NCBI RefSeq assembly: GCF_014397785.1
Contig: NZ_VZQQ01000036.1
Location: forward strand, 1-64,000
DNA: 64,000 nucleotides
Reading direction: 5' to 3'
DNA from: Paraburkholderia podalyriae
GTDB taxonomy: Bacteria > Pseudomonadota > Gammaproteobacteria > Burkholderiales > Burkholderiaceae
Notes under the pieces: model-generated
Database searches by the model: none
The model's input: the letters and a program-made list of their open reading frames with translations, nothing else
Told to the model about the DNA's origin: nothing
Position numbers and translations under genes: made by a program
Part shown: piece after piece, positions 8,270 to 17,123 of the stretch
How the letters are laid out: each line of letters starts with the position of its first letter
How positions within the stretch are numbered: position 1 is the stretch's first letter

Positions 8270-10102
8270 ATGAAAACGAAGACGTTAGGAAGGACTGCTA
8301 CGGTCTCGCTGGCGATCGCCGGTGCGGCTGCTACCTCCAGCGCGTATGGGTACGAGTTTTCGACCGGGATCAACGATCTTACCGGCTCGTGGGTGACCAA
8401 CCTCACGGCAGGCGCTGGCATCCGCACCAAAAACCCGAGCTGCTCGCTCACGGGTGACCCGAACGCGTTTGACTGTGGAGCAGCCGCAAATGTGAACCAG
8501 TGGGGCGTTGGCGACAACGGCAACCTGAACTATCGCAAGGGTCAACCTTTCAGCACCTACATCAGCGCAACGAGCGAGCTGCTCTTCAAGATGCCGAGCG
8601 AGGGACTCAAGTTCATGATCCGTGGCACGGGCATGTACGACTTTCTTGCCGGTGATACGAACAGAACGCCGCTATCGAGCACCGCGTCGGCGCAGGTCGT
8701 TTATGACGTGCAGTTGCTCGATCTATGGGGTGAGAAGGATTTTACGATCGGCGGCAACGCCGCGCATGTGCGGCTCGGCAATCAGGTGATCAACTGGGGA
8801 GAAAGCATCTTCGCGATGGGTGGCGTGAACGCCACCAATTCGCTGGATGTCCAGAAGCTGCTGATTCCCGGCTCGCAACTCAAGCAGGCGCTCTTGCCCG
8901 CGCCCATGATCAGCTTCGCCGCCGATCTTTCTCATGGATTCAGTACGGAGGATTACTACCAATTTCAGTGGAACGGCAACCGCTATCCGCCGGTCGGTTC
9001 CTACTGGTCGGTGTCCAATAGCCTCGGCCGCGGGACGGAGCCATATACGGTCAGCACCAACAACCTCAACGTGGCCGGCCCGAGCGCCGGCACGATCGCC
9101 GGGCCTGCCAGCGGCAACCAGAATACGCTCAACGGTATCTACACGGGTCTCGTCAACGGCGCTTTCGCCGGGCCGCCGTACAACGTGATCGGCCTTCCGG
9201 TCGAGTGGCAGGCGCCATCAAAGTACAAGCCCCAGTTCGGCGTGAAGTTCAACTATTCGCCGCGGTCGTTCGACGCAAACTTCGCGATCTACTACCTGAA
9301 CTATACCGACAAGTCGCCGGTGCTTTCGTCGCTGGCCAACGGGACATTGCAGTGGTCGTATCTGCAGAACCGTCAGCTTTTTGGAGCAAGCGCAAACTTC
9401 GGGCTTGGCCCCTGGGCGATCGGCACGGAGCTTTCGTACCGGCCTCATGACGCCGTAGCGCTGTCAAGCTGTTATGGCGCGGGTGGACCGCTCGACCTGA
9501 ATACCAACGGCGTGGCAGGCATCGACTGCCAGCAATGGGCCGATAAAAAGAGATTCCAGTACGACATCAACGGCATTCTCGCGCTCACACGCAGCGAATA
9601 TCCGTTTCTCAAACTGGTCGGCGCAGACGCTGCGGCGCTCACCTGGGAACTCACGTGGATCTACTACCCGGGTCTAGGCTCGAATGGCGTTACGCGCACG
9701 GTCAACGGGCAGAGCGTCACGCAGGTGCCGATGGCGGGATATTTCCCATGGCTGAACAACAACTCGAACCTGGGCTATCCGATCGCTATGGGACAGGGAA
9801 CGTCGAGCTCGGTGGGCGCCACGGTGGACTTCAACTGGACCTATGACGGTTCTCTGATTCATGGCTGGCAGGTGACGCCGGGCATTACTTTTGCCGATGG
9901 CCTGTACGGCTATACCCCGACACTGAGTGCGAACTACATGCAGGGGGCGAAGTCGTTGAACCTCTACGTGCTGTTCAACCAGAACCCCACGGTGTGGCAG
10001 GCGGGAATCAACTACACGCTGTTCTGGGGAGGGCACAACACGGTCGGACAGCCTTATGCGGACCGAAACTTCGTCGGGATGTTCGTCACCCGCAACTTCT
10101 GA
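8270..10102 (+). CDS. DUF1302 family outer-membrane protein
   Basis: The 610-aa protein has a signal peptide (MKTKTLGRT...SAYGYEF). It is rich in Gly, Asn, Tyr and alternating aromatic/polar residues and ends in Phe ('MFVTRNF'), all typical of outer-membrane beta-barrels. It matches DUF1302, a porin-like family associated with DUF1329. An 'INWGESIFAMGGVN' segment around residues 170-185 is characteristic. It follows the DUF1329 gene by 78 bases, within which GGCGCGCC forms a short palindrome. Probable role: the outer-membrane component of a hydrophobic-compound transport module. Confidence 0.87.
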   Translation: MKTKTLGRTATVSLAIAGAAATSSAYGYEFSTGINDLTGSWVTNLTAGAGIRTKNPSCSLTGDPNAFDCGAAANVNQWGVGDNGNLNYRKGQPFSTYISATSELLFKMPSEGLKFMIRGTGMYDFLAGDTNRTPLSSTASAQVVYDVQLLDLWGEKDFTIGGNAAHVRLGNQVINWGESIFAMGGVNATNSLDVQKLLIPGSQLKQALLPAPMISFAADLSHGFSTEDYYQFQWNGNRYPPVGSYWSVSNSLGRGTEPYTVSTNNLNVAGPSAGTIAGPASGNQNTLNGIYTGLVNGAFAGPPYNVIGLPVEWQAPSKYKPQFGVKFNYSPRSFDANFAIYYLNYTDKSPVLSSLANGTLQWSYLQNRQLFGASANFGLGPWAIGTELSYRPHDAVALSSCYGAGGPLDLNTNGVAGIDCQQWADKKRFQYDINGILALTRSEYPFLKLVGADAAALTWELTWIYYPGLGSNGVTRTVNGQSVTQVPMAGYFPWLNNNSNLGYPIAMGQGTSSSVGATVDFNWTYDGSLIHGWQVTPGITFADGLYGYTPTLSANYMQGAKSLNLYVLFNQNPTVWQAGINYTLFWGGHNTVGQPYADRNFVGMFVTRNF

Positions 10103-10166
10103 CGATTCATCAGCTAGAAGGCGATCCCGCGCGCGGAGTCGTCGATACACCTGAGGGGATAATGCC

Positions 10167-12527
10167 GTGTTAAATCGCCTGGTAAAAACGCTGGAACGGG
10201 TCTTCTTCGGTTACCGTGCGGCGGTGCTCGTGAGCATCGTCGTGTTCACCGCCGTCATGGCCTTTTTCGCGGTGCAATTGCGCATGGATGCCGGCTTCGA
10301 GAAGCAGATGCCGATCGGCCACGAATACATCCAGACCTTCCAGAAGTACCGCTCCGATCTGCTCGGCGCGAACCGGATCACCGTGGTCGTGCGCGCCCGC
10401 AAGGGCCCGATCTGGACGAAGGACGGGCTCACGCGTCTGTATCGGGTGACCCAGGCGGTGACGTACCTGCCGAGCGTGGACCGCATTGGCGTGCAGTCAC
10501 TGTGGACGCCGAACGCCTATGTGAACGAGATCACCGACGAGGGCTTCCGTGCCGAGCCGATCATCTCCGGAACGATCACGCCTGAGCAGCTCACGCCGGA
10601 CGTCGTCGCGAAGATCCGCCGCGCGACCACACTCGGCGGCTATGTCGGCACGCTCGTTTCGCACAACGAAGACAGCGCCATGATTACGGCGGAGCTCAAC
10701 GAGCGCGACCGCAACGGCAAGGTTCTCGACTACGTAGCGTTCAACCACCTGCTCGAAGCACAGATCCGCAAGCCGTTCGAAGACGCGGGCTATGAAATCC
10801 AGATCATCGGTTTTGCCAAGCAGATTGGCGATATCGCCGATGGCGCGACCGCCGTGCTCGGCTTCTGCGGCATTGCACTGCTGCTGACTGCGCTCGCGGT
10901 CTACTGGTACTGCCATTCGGTGCGTTTCACGGTGCTGCTGATCTCGTGCTCACTCACGTCGCTCGTCTGGCAGTTCGGCACGCTCAAGCTGCTGGGCTTC
11001 GGACTGGACCCGCTCGCGGTGCTGGTGCCATTCCTCGTCTTTGCGATTGGCGTCTCGCACGGCGTGCAGCAGGTCAACTTCATCGTGCGCGAGATCGCTC
11101 ACGGTAACAGCTCGTTCGATGCGGCGCGGCACAGCTTCAGCGGTCTGCTGATTCCGGGCGTGCTGGCACTTGTCACCGCATTCGTGTCGTTCATCACGCT
11201 GCTGCTGATTCCGATTCCGATGGTGCGGGAACTGGCCATCACGGCCTCGCTCGGTGTCGCATACAAGATCGTGACGAACCTCGTGCTGCTGCCGCTCGCG
11301 GCGTCGTGCTTCAACTTCACGAAGCGCTATGCGGATAGCGCGCTCAAGCGCAGCGAGCGGCGCTCGGAGTGGCTGCGCGGGCTCGCGCGCATCGCCCAGC
11401 CGCGCTACGCGGCTGGCACCGTGGCATTGACGCTGGTGGTATTCGCACTCGCCGCGTGGCAAAGCCGCGACCGCGTGATCGGCACGCTGCAGCCGGGCGC
11501 ACCCGAGTTGCGTGCGGACGCGCGTTTCAACCGTGACGCCGCATCGATTGCTTCGAGCTACGACATCGGCCTCGACTGGCTCACGGTCGCGATCGAGTCG
11601 ACGCAGAAAGGCTGCGATAACCCGGCAGTCGGCCTGTACGAGGACGACCTCACGAGCGCGATGCGCACCGAGCCCGGCGTGGTGTCGGCACAGTCGTACT
11701 CGGCGATGCTGCGGCGCTACAACCAGGGCTACAACGAGGACTATCCGAAGATGAATGTCGTGCCGATCGACCCGGAGAACTACGGCTCGGTTTCGGTGGA
11801 CGTGGGCCGGGTGAAGGGTTTCATGAAGGCGGATTGCAGCATGACGGCGGTGCATCTGTTCCTCACCGATCACAAGGCTACGACGATCAGCCGGATTCTG
11901 GATGACGTGAAGGCGTATCGCGCAACGCATTCATTCCCCGGCATCACCCTGCGTCTCGCGGCCGGCAATGCGGGCGTACTCGCCGCAACCAACGAGGAGG
12001 TGGCTGCAAGCGAGTTGCCGATGATGCTTTACGTGTACGCGGCGATCCTGATCCTCGTGTTCCTCGCCTATCGCGACTGGCGCGCGATGCTGGCGTGCTG
12101 CCTGCCGCTCTCGGTGGCGACTTTCATCGGCTACTGGTTCATGAAGGAACTGCAGATCGGGCTCACGGTGGCCACGCTTCCTGTGATGGTGCTGGCCGTG
12201 GGCATTGGCGTTGATTACGCGTTCTATATCTACAACCGGCTGCAGGTGCATCTGGCGGGCGCCCAGAACATCGTCAAGGCGGTGCAGCACGCGATGCTCG
12301 AAGTGGGCGTGGCGACGATTTTCACGGCGATCACGCTGGCGATCGGGGTGGCGACGTGGAGCTTCTCGGCGCTGAAGTTCCAGGCTGACATGGGCAAGCT
12401 GCTGGCGTTCATGTTCCTCGTGAACCTGCTGATGGCGATGACGGCACTGCCCGCACTCGCCTCGGTGCTGGAACGGTGGTTCCCGAGGCGCAAACCGGCC
12501 CGTGCGCCCGGACTCTTCAGTCATTGA
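10167..12527 (+). CDS. MMPL/RND-superfamily transporter
   Basis: The 786-aa protein has the classic duplicated RND layout. TM1 lies at about 17-37, followed by a large periplasmic loop to about 225. A block of TM segments follows (about 230-400), then TM7 (about 420), a second loop, and a final block of TM segments from about 625 to 770. It belongs with the MMPL/HAE3-like lipid-associated RND proteins rather than tripartite drug pumps, since no membrane-fusion protein or TolC gene is nearby. With DUF1302, DUF1329 and YCF48 it probably transports a hydrophobic substrate or exchanges lipids between membranes, driven by the proton gradient. Confidence 0.88.
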   Translation: MLNRLVKTLERVFFGYRAAVLVSIVVFTAVMAFFAVQLRMDAGFEKQMPIGHEYIQTFQKYRSDLLGANRITVVVRARKGPIWTKDGLTRLYRVTQAVTYLPSVDRIGVQSLWTPNAYVNEITDEGFRAEPIISGTITPEQLTPDVVAKIRRATTLGGYVGTLVSHNEDSAMITAELNERDRNGKVLDYVAFNHLLEAQIRKPFEDAGYEIQIIGFAKQIGDIADGATAVLGFCGIALLLTALAVYWYCHSVRFTVLLISCSLTSLVWQFGTLKLLGFGLDPLAVLVPFLVFAIGVSHGVQQVNFIVREIAHGNSSFDAARHSFSGLLIPGVLALVTAFVSFITLLLIPIPMVRELAITASLGVAYKIVTNLVLLPLAASCFNFTKRYADSALKRSERRSEWLRGLARIAQPRYAAGTVALTLVVFALAAWQSRDRVIGTLQPGAPELRADARFNRDAASIASSYDIGLDWLTVAIESTQKGCDNPAVGLYEDDLTSAMRTEPGVVSAQSYSAMLRRYNQGYNEDYPKMNVVPIDPENYGSVSVDVGRVKGFMKADCSMTAVHLFLTDHKATTISRILDDVKAYRATHSFPGITLRLAAGNAGVLAATNEEVAASELPMMLYVYAAILILVFLAYRDWRAMLACCLPLSVATFIGYWFMKELQIGLTVATLPVMVLAVGIGVDYAFYIYNRLQVHLAGAQNIVKAVQHAMLEVGVATIFTAITLAIGVATWSFSALKFQADMGKLLAFMFLVNLLMAMTALPALASVLERWFPRRKPARAPGLFSH

Positions 12528-12544
12528 ACATGGGAGACGCAGTC

Positions 12545-13510
12545 ATGATCAAGATGCTTATCGCCTGTGCCGCGCTGTGCGCGAGTGCGGCAGTCTGGGC
12601 CCTGCCGCCGGGAACCGTTGCGGACTGGGCGGCCAAACCCGCGCACGCGTGGAGCGCGCCGGCGCACATGATGTTGATGGACGCGGCGCGTGCAGGTAAG
12701 CGCATCGTGGCGGTGGGCGAGCACGGCGTGATCGTTCTATCGGATGACGAAGGAAAGACGTGGCGCCAGGTCCGGCAGGCGCCGGTCTCGGCCACGCTTT
12801 CGGCGGTGACGTTCATCGATGCGCAGCGCGGCTGGGCGGTCGGCCAGTGGGGCGTGATTCTCGCGACCACCGATGGCGGCGAAACGTGGGAGAGACAGCG
12901 CATGAACCTCTCGGTGGACCAGCCGCTGTTCTCGGTTCTGTTCACGAGCGAGAGGGACGGCCTGGCGGTAGGCCTGTGGTCGCTGATGCTGGCCACACAC
13001 GATGGCGGCAAGACGTGGGCCAAAGTGACCGTGCCGAAGCCGCCAGGCGGCACGAGGGCGGACCGCAACCTGTACCACATCTTCGCGGACCGTCAGGGCG
13101 CGCTTTTTATCGATTCGGAACAAGGCATGGTGCTGAAGTCCACGGACGGTGGCGCGAACTGGAGTTATCTGGCGACGGGCGGCAAGGGCACGCTGTGGAC
13201 GGGCGTGGCGCTACCCGACGGGCGGATCGTGGTGGGCGGCCTGCTGGGCAGCCTGTACCAGAGCAGCGACGGCGGGGCGACGTGGGCGGCGCTGAACGCG
13301 GGCACGAAGAGTTCGATCACCGATCTCGTGGCGACTCGAAACGGATTGATGGGCGTCGGGCTCGATGGCCTTGTGTTCCGGCAACGCGAGGGCAGCACGT
13401 CGTTCGAAGTTCAGCAGCGCGACGATCGCGCGACGCTCACCGCTGCAGTGATCGATGACGCCGGCAAACCGGTCTTGATTTCGCAGGACGGGGTGCTGGC
13501 GGCACGTTGA
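12545..13510 (+). CDS. YCF48/BNR-repeat exported beta-propeller protein
   Basis: The ATG at 12545 is preferred over the frame's upstream starts because GGGAGA lies about eight bases before it and a signal peptide follows directly (MIKMLIACAALCASAAVWA). The 321-aa protein contains repeated 'S/T-x-D-x-G-x-T-W' boxes such as 'SDDEGKTWR', 'TTDGGETWE', 'THDGGKTWA', 'STDGGANWS' and 'SSDGGATWA'. These are diagnostic of BNR/YCF48 propellers. YCF48 proteins commonly accompany MMPL transporters and DUF1329 proteins and probably act as a periplasmic assembly or adaptor factor. The gene starts 17 bases after the RND stop codon. Confidence 0.88.
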   Translation: MIKMLIACAALCASAAVWALPPGTVADWAAKPAHAWSAPAHMMLMDAARAGKRIVAVGEHGVIVLSDDEGKTWRQVRQAPVSATLSAVTFIDAQRGWAVGQWGVILATTDGGETWERQRMNLSVDQPLFSVLFTSERDGLAVGLWSLMLATHDGGKTWAKVTVPKPPGGTRADRNLYHIFADRQGALFIDSEQGMVLKSTDGGANWSYLATGGKGTLWTGVALPDGRIVVGGLLGSLYQSSDGGATWAALNAGTKSSITDLVATRNGLMGVGLDGLVFRQREGSTSFEVQQRDDRATLTAAVIDDAGKPVLISQDGVLAAR

Positions 13511-13574
13511 GAAACGCCAGTCGCTACCTTGTCAGAACGTTCTCCTTAGGTGCAGAGAAGAAAGGGGAGAAATA

Positions 13575-15077
13575 ATGAAACTGAATTGGGCATCAAGCAT
13601 GGATCGGAAAAATAAGCCGGATGCACAGACCCGGCGTCAGCTGCTACGCGTTACGGCGTTGGGCGCGGCGTCACTTGCGGCCGGCGGCATGTCGCTGGCG
13701 CAGGCCGCCGTAAAAACGCCCATCAACGGCGACATTCTGGACGTCGCGATCATCGGCGCGGGTCTAGCAGGACTGACCGCGGGTCGCGACCTCAAACAGG
13801 CCGGATGTGATTCGTTCGTCGTGCTCGAGGCACGCAACCGCGTCGGTGGGCGCACCTATAACCATGACCTCGGACAAGGCGTCGTTGCCGAAGCCGGAGG
13901 GCAGTGGATCGGTCCCGGCCAGACGGCGATCTTCGATCTGGCACGTCAACTCGAGATCGATACGTTTCCGAGCTGGTACACCGGCAAGACCGTGGTGATG
14001 GCGGAAGGCGCCACGATGGCCCAGGACTTTCATGGCGGGACTGGCGGCGACGACACGATCGGGAACCGGCTTGCCGAACTGTCGCGCGGTGTGCCGTCCG
14101 GCGCGCCATGGAAGGCGCCGCATCTGGCGGAACTGGACAAGCTCTCCTACGGCGAGTGGCTCCTGCAGCAGGGCGTGAAATACGAGGACGGGTATTTCCT
14201 CGCGCTGGCCGCGAAGCTGACCACGGGCGGTGCGCCGGCGCAGTTGGGGCTGCTGCATTACTTATCGATGATCAACAGTGCAAGCTGCAACTACACGCAG
14301 CTCGAAGCGTTCAAGGGCGGCGCGCAGGAAACACGCATCGTCGGCGGCTCGCAGCGTCTGAGCATCAAGATGGCCGAGCAACTGGGCGACAAGGTCAGGC
14401 TGTCCTCGCCGGTGCGCAGGATCGCGGGCTGGGATCACGATGTCGTTGAGCTTCACACCGATCAGGGCGTCCTCAAGGCGCGTCGTGTGATCGTTGCGAT
14501 GAATCCGGCCCTTTGCAATCAGGTCGTTTTCGATCCGCCGTTGCCCGGCGGACGGGCGCAACTCCAGCAGAACTGGCCCACGAATGCCCCCATGCGCAAG
14601 ACGGTCCACGTCTACGACAAGCCGTTCTGGCGTGACGCCGGATACTGCGGAACGATCTTCCAGGTCGGCGGCCCGGTCTTCATGGCCTACGACAACTCGC
14701 CACCCGATGCGTCGCTGGGCGTGATCGCCGCATTCGTTGCACCGGGGATGTTGCCGGACGATTCGGCGATGGCCGAAAAGACCCTGTCGGCCACTTTTGC
14801 CAAGGCATTCGGGGACCGCGCGCTGCATCCGACGCAGTTCCACGACTACGACTGGGGCCGGGTCGATCGCTGGACCCTGCATTGCATCAACCCCATGCCG
14901 CCGGGCTTCTGGACGAAGTGGGGCAAGTATCTGCATCCCGAAGTGGGGCGTCTGATCTGGTCAGGGACCGAAACCGCGGACATCTGGGCCGGCGCGATGG
15001 ACGGTGCAGTGCGTTCGGGCCACCGCGCTGCCTTGCGGGCGCTGGCCGGTTTCACTCGACGCGGCGAGGTGGCGTGA
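13575..15077 (+). CDS. Tat-exported flavin-containing amine oxidase/dehydrogenase (module 1)
   Basis: The N-terminus carries a twin-arginine signal: 'TRRQLLR' at 19-25, then a hydrophobic Ala/Gly segment. The FAD Rossmann motif follows (GAGLAG 61-66, 'LEARNRVGGRT' 84-94), with 'GGQWIGPGQ' and the C-terminal 'SGTETADIWAG' typical of the MAO/NicA2-type amine oxidase family (PF01593). The next gene, starting directly after the stop codon, is a diheme cytochrome c. That pairing mirrors nicotine oxidoreductase NicA2 with CycN, where the cytochrome rather than oxygen accepts electrons. Substrate unknown, presumably an amine. GGGGAG lies seven bases upstream of the ATG. A close paralogue is at 24175. 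Confidence 0.87.
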   Translation: MKLNWASSMDRKNKPDAQTRRQLLRVTALGAASLAAGGMSLAQAAVKTPINGDILDVAIIGAGLAGLTAGRDLKQAGCDSFVVLEARNRVGGRTYNHDLGQGVVAEAGGQWIGPGQTAIFDLARQLEIDTFPSWYTGKTVVMAEGATMAQDFHGGTGGDDTIGNRLAELSRGVPSGAPWKAPHLAELDKLSYGEWLLQQGVKYEDGYFLALAAKLTTGGAPAQLGLLHYLSMINSASCNYTQLEAFKGGAQETRIVGGSQRLSIKMAEQLGDKVRLSSPVRRIAGWDHDVVELHTDQGVLKARRVIVAMNPALCNQVVFDPPLPGGRAQLQQNWPTNAPMRKTVHVYDKPFWRDAGYCGTIFQVGGPVFMAYDNSPPDASLGVIAAFVAPGMLPDDSAMAEKTLSATFAKAFGDRALHPTQFHDYDWGRVDRWTLHCINPMPPGFWTKWGKYLHPEVGRLIWSGTETADIWAGAMDGAVRSGHRAALRALAGFTRRGEVA

Positions 15078-15758
15078 ATGAGACGCACATGGATCGTGAG
15101 CACAGCCGTCGTGCTGGCAGGCGTAGTGAGCGTGGGAGCGCTCTACGGACGCGATTGCCTCGACGGCATGCAGTTTGAGAAAGCGATGAGCGAGGTCGAC
15201 AAGACGGAGGTGGCCAACGGCGGCCCCTGGCCGCAACGTCAGGAGACCTGCTACTTCTGCCACGGTGCGCACGGGCAATCCGTCAACGCCTGGTATCCGG
15301 CGCTGTCCGGGCAGCCAGAGGCTTATCTCGTCGCCCAGTTGCACGCGTTTGCCGGTGGGCAGCGACCCGACCCCTACATGGGTGCGATTGCGAGGGAGCT
15401 TACGGACGGGCAGATCAAAGCACTGGCTGCCTATTTCTCGCGGCAGACGTCGGCCCAAAACGAAGCGGTGCACGGCCAGCCGGCGCTCGAAAAGCGGGGC
15501 ATGGAACTCGTGTCGGCGAAAAGCTGCCAGGCCTGCCACGGGGCAGCGTTCATGGGCCGGGAACAGGTGCCGCGGCTGGCCGGCCAGGGCGAAGCCTATC
15601 TCGCGAAGCAGCTTGCTGCGTTCAAGACGGGCGAACGTCGTGACCCGAGCGACGCAATGAACGGGATGGCCGCTACATTGTCCGGCGAAGACATCCATGC
15701 GGTGGCCAGCTACCTTGCGGGCTTGACGCCGGGAGGCAGCAGCGCAGGCATGCAATAG
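15078..15758 (+). CDS. Membrane-anchored diheme cytochrome c (module 1)
   Basis: The 226-aa protein has an uncleaved-looking N-terminal membrane segment (about 5-24). Two class I cytochrome c domains carry haem sites C58YFCH62 and C150QACH154. Its layout ('LSGQPEAYLVAQLHAFAGG', 'LAGQGEAYLAKQL') matches the c4/c553 diheme group. The ATG touches the TGA of the amine oxidase gene, so the two are translationally coupled. Probable role: periplasmic electron acceptor for the flavoprotein, passing electrons to a terminal oxidase. It is the last gene of operon 1. Confidence 0.9.
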   Translation: MRRTWIVSTAVVLAGVVSVGALYGRDCLDGMQFEKAMSEVDKTEVANGGPWPQRQETCYFCHGAHGQSVNAWYPALSGQPEAYLVAQLHAFAGGQRPDPYMGAIARELTDGQIKALAAYFSRQTSAQNEAVHGQPALEKRGMELVSAKSCQACHGAAFMGREQVPRLAGQGEAYLAKQLAAFKTGERRDPSDAMNGMAATLSGEDIHAVASYLAGLTPGGSSAGMQ

Positions 15759-15793
15759 CCGTTATGGCATAGAGCGACAGGAGCCGGGAACAG

Positions 15794-15816
15794 GCAGGAA
15801 ATAACCTGCTTTTTTT
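15794..15816 (+). terminator. Hairpin with T-tract after operon 1
   Basis: The stem GCAGG-AAATAA-CCTGC (15794-15809) is followed by seven T residues. It lies 36 bases after the cytochrome stop codon, where an intrinsic terminator is expected. The same hairpin/T-tract also precedes the shared half-sites at the other promoters, so it may belong to the regulatory element as well. Confidence 0.65.
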
Positions 15817-15827
15817 AAATCTACGTA

Positions 15828-15871
15828 TTTTGTAATCTGACCTATATTTTGTATTGTGTTCTATAAAATAG
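15828..15871 (+). promoter_or_regulatory. Shared promoter element, copy C (operon 2)
   Basis: Two similar AT-rich half-sites follow each other: ATTTTGTAATCTGACCTATA and TTTTGTATTGTGTTCTATAA. In this copy the direct-repeat nature is clearest, with a period of about 20 bp, two helical turns. The ATG of operon 2 lies about 75 bases downstream. Copies A, B and D have the same order of hairpin, T-tract and half-sites. Probably a promoter with an overlapping operator. Confidence 0.62.
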
Positions 15872-15944
15872 GAGCGCATTATCGCGGCAAGCCCGGCATC
15901 AAGCCGACGCAAACATTCCACCAATCAGGTTTCAGGAGGCAAGT

Positions 15945-17078
15945 ATGGCAAAGCATCCCGTCGTCGTTTATGGCGCAAGCGGTTACACCGGCATGTTGAT
16001 CATGGACTGGCTCATCGACCAGGACATTCCCTTTACGGCGGTTGCGCGCAATGCGAAGCGCACGCAGGACATGATGGCGCAGCGGGTCGTGCGCCTCGAA
16101 TCGGCGAACTACGAAATCATCGAGGCCGACCACAATGTTGATGCGCTCGTGAATGCATTTCGAGGTGCGAAGGTCGTGTGCACCACCGTAGGGCCGTTCT
16201 TCGATTTCGGGCTGGTTGCGGTAGAGGCGGCACTCAAGGCAGGGTGTCACTACCTCGACACCACCGGCGAGCAACACTTCATCCGCGAGGCGCGCGATCA
16301 ATTTGGCGAGTTGTACCGTCAGGCTGGTCTGCTGTTGTCGCCGTCGAACGCGTACATGTACACGTTCGCGGAAATTGCCGCCGAGCTGGCACTCGAGACG
16401 CCGGGTGTCGACGCGCTGGAGACGGCGACCTTGACGCGCGGCCCGCGCGGTGCCGGCGCCGGTGTGAGCGTCGGTTCCACGGCGACCATCTTCGGAGGCT
16501 ACCGCCAGGAGTCGTGCTATCTGTGGGAAAAGGAGCTGGTGCCGCATGACAAGCACGCTTCATTCAACGTTGCCTCCCCCGATTTCCTTCAGCCCGTGTT
16601 CGCGCTCCCTTGGGGTGGCACGTCGCTGCCGGTGTACTTCGAGCACGATCCGCGCGTGCGCAGCTGCATTTCTTGCGTCGGCTTCTACGACAACAACGCG
16701 ATGCAGATGGTGCATGTGCTCGGACAGAAGTGGGATGCCGAGTACGCGAACCTGCCCCGCGAGCACCAGGATGCGGTGCTCAAGCAGCTCGTCGATTCCA
16801 CCACGCCGGCCATGCCGCCGCGCGAGCGCACCTCGCTTCATCGCACTGTCGACTTCGCGATCGGTCGCGGCCAGCTTGCAGCGGTGCGTGCAACCCTGCA
16901 CGGCATCACGCCGTACATCTCCACTGGCGCCATTCATGCGGCCGGTGCCATCAAGCTGCTTGACGGCGAGACCGCCAGGGTGGGCTTCGCTTCAGGTTCG
17001 AAGGCATTCGGGCAACGCTATCTGCTCGGGTTCCTCGAGCAGCGTGGGCTGGCGCGCGCAACGATCGCGCAGCTGTAA
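15945..17078 (+). CDS. Saccharopine dehydrogenase-like NAD(P)-binding protein (DUF5938-type)
   Basis: The 377-aa protein starts with a Rossmann motif 'VVVYGASGYTGMLIMDWL' (GxSGxTG, residues 8-14) and 'VVCTTVGPFFDFG', as in saccharopine dehydrogenase-like NADP-binding domains. The C-terminal half has no motif that identifies true saccharopine dehydrogenase; it resembles the DUF5938 group. No membrane segment is seen. It is the first gene of operon 2, 45 bases before an acyl-CoA ligase gene, so it probably acts as an oxidoreductase or reductase on a pathway intermediate. The reaction is unknown. Confidence 0.75.
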   Translation: MAKHPVVVYGASGYTGMLIMDWLIDQDIPFTAVARNAKRTQDMMAQRVVRLESANYEIIEADHNVDALVNAFRGAKVVCTTVGPFFDFGLVAVEAALKAGCHYLDTTGEQHFIREARDQFGELYRQAGLLLSPSNAYMYTFAEIAAELALETPGVDALETATLTRGPRGAGAGVSVGSTATIFGGYRQESCYLWEKELVPHDKHASFNVASPDFLQPVFALPWGGTSLPVYFEHDPRVRSCISCVGFYDNNAMQMVHVLGQKWDAEYANLPREHQDAVLKQLVDSTTPAMPPRERTSLHRTVDFAIGRGQLAAVRATLHGITPYISTGAIHAAGAIKLLDGETARVGFASGSKAFGQRYLLGFLEQRGLARATIAQL

Positions 17079-17123
17079 GCGCCGCGCGTGCAGATTCCGG
17101 AATGACTCAGGGAAACATGGGAC

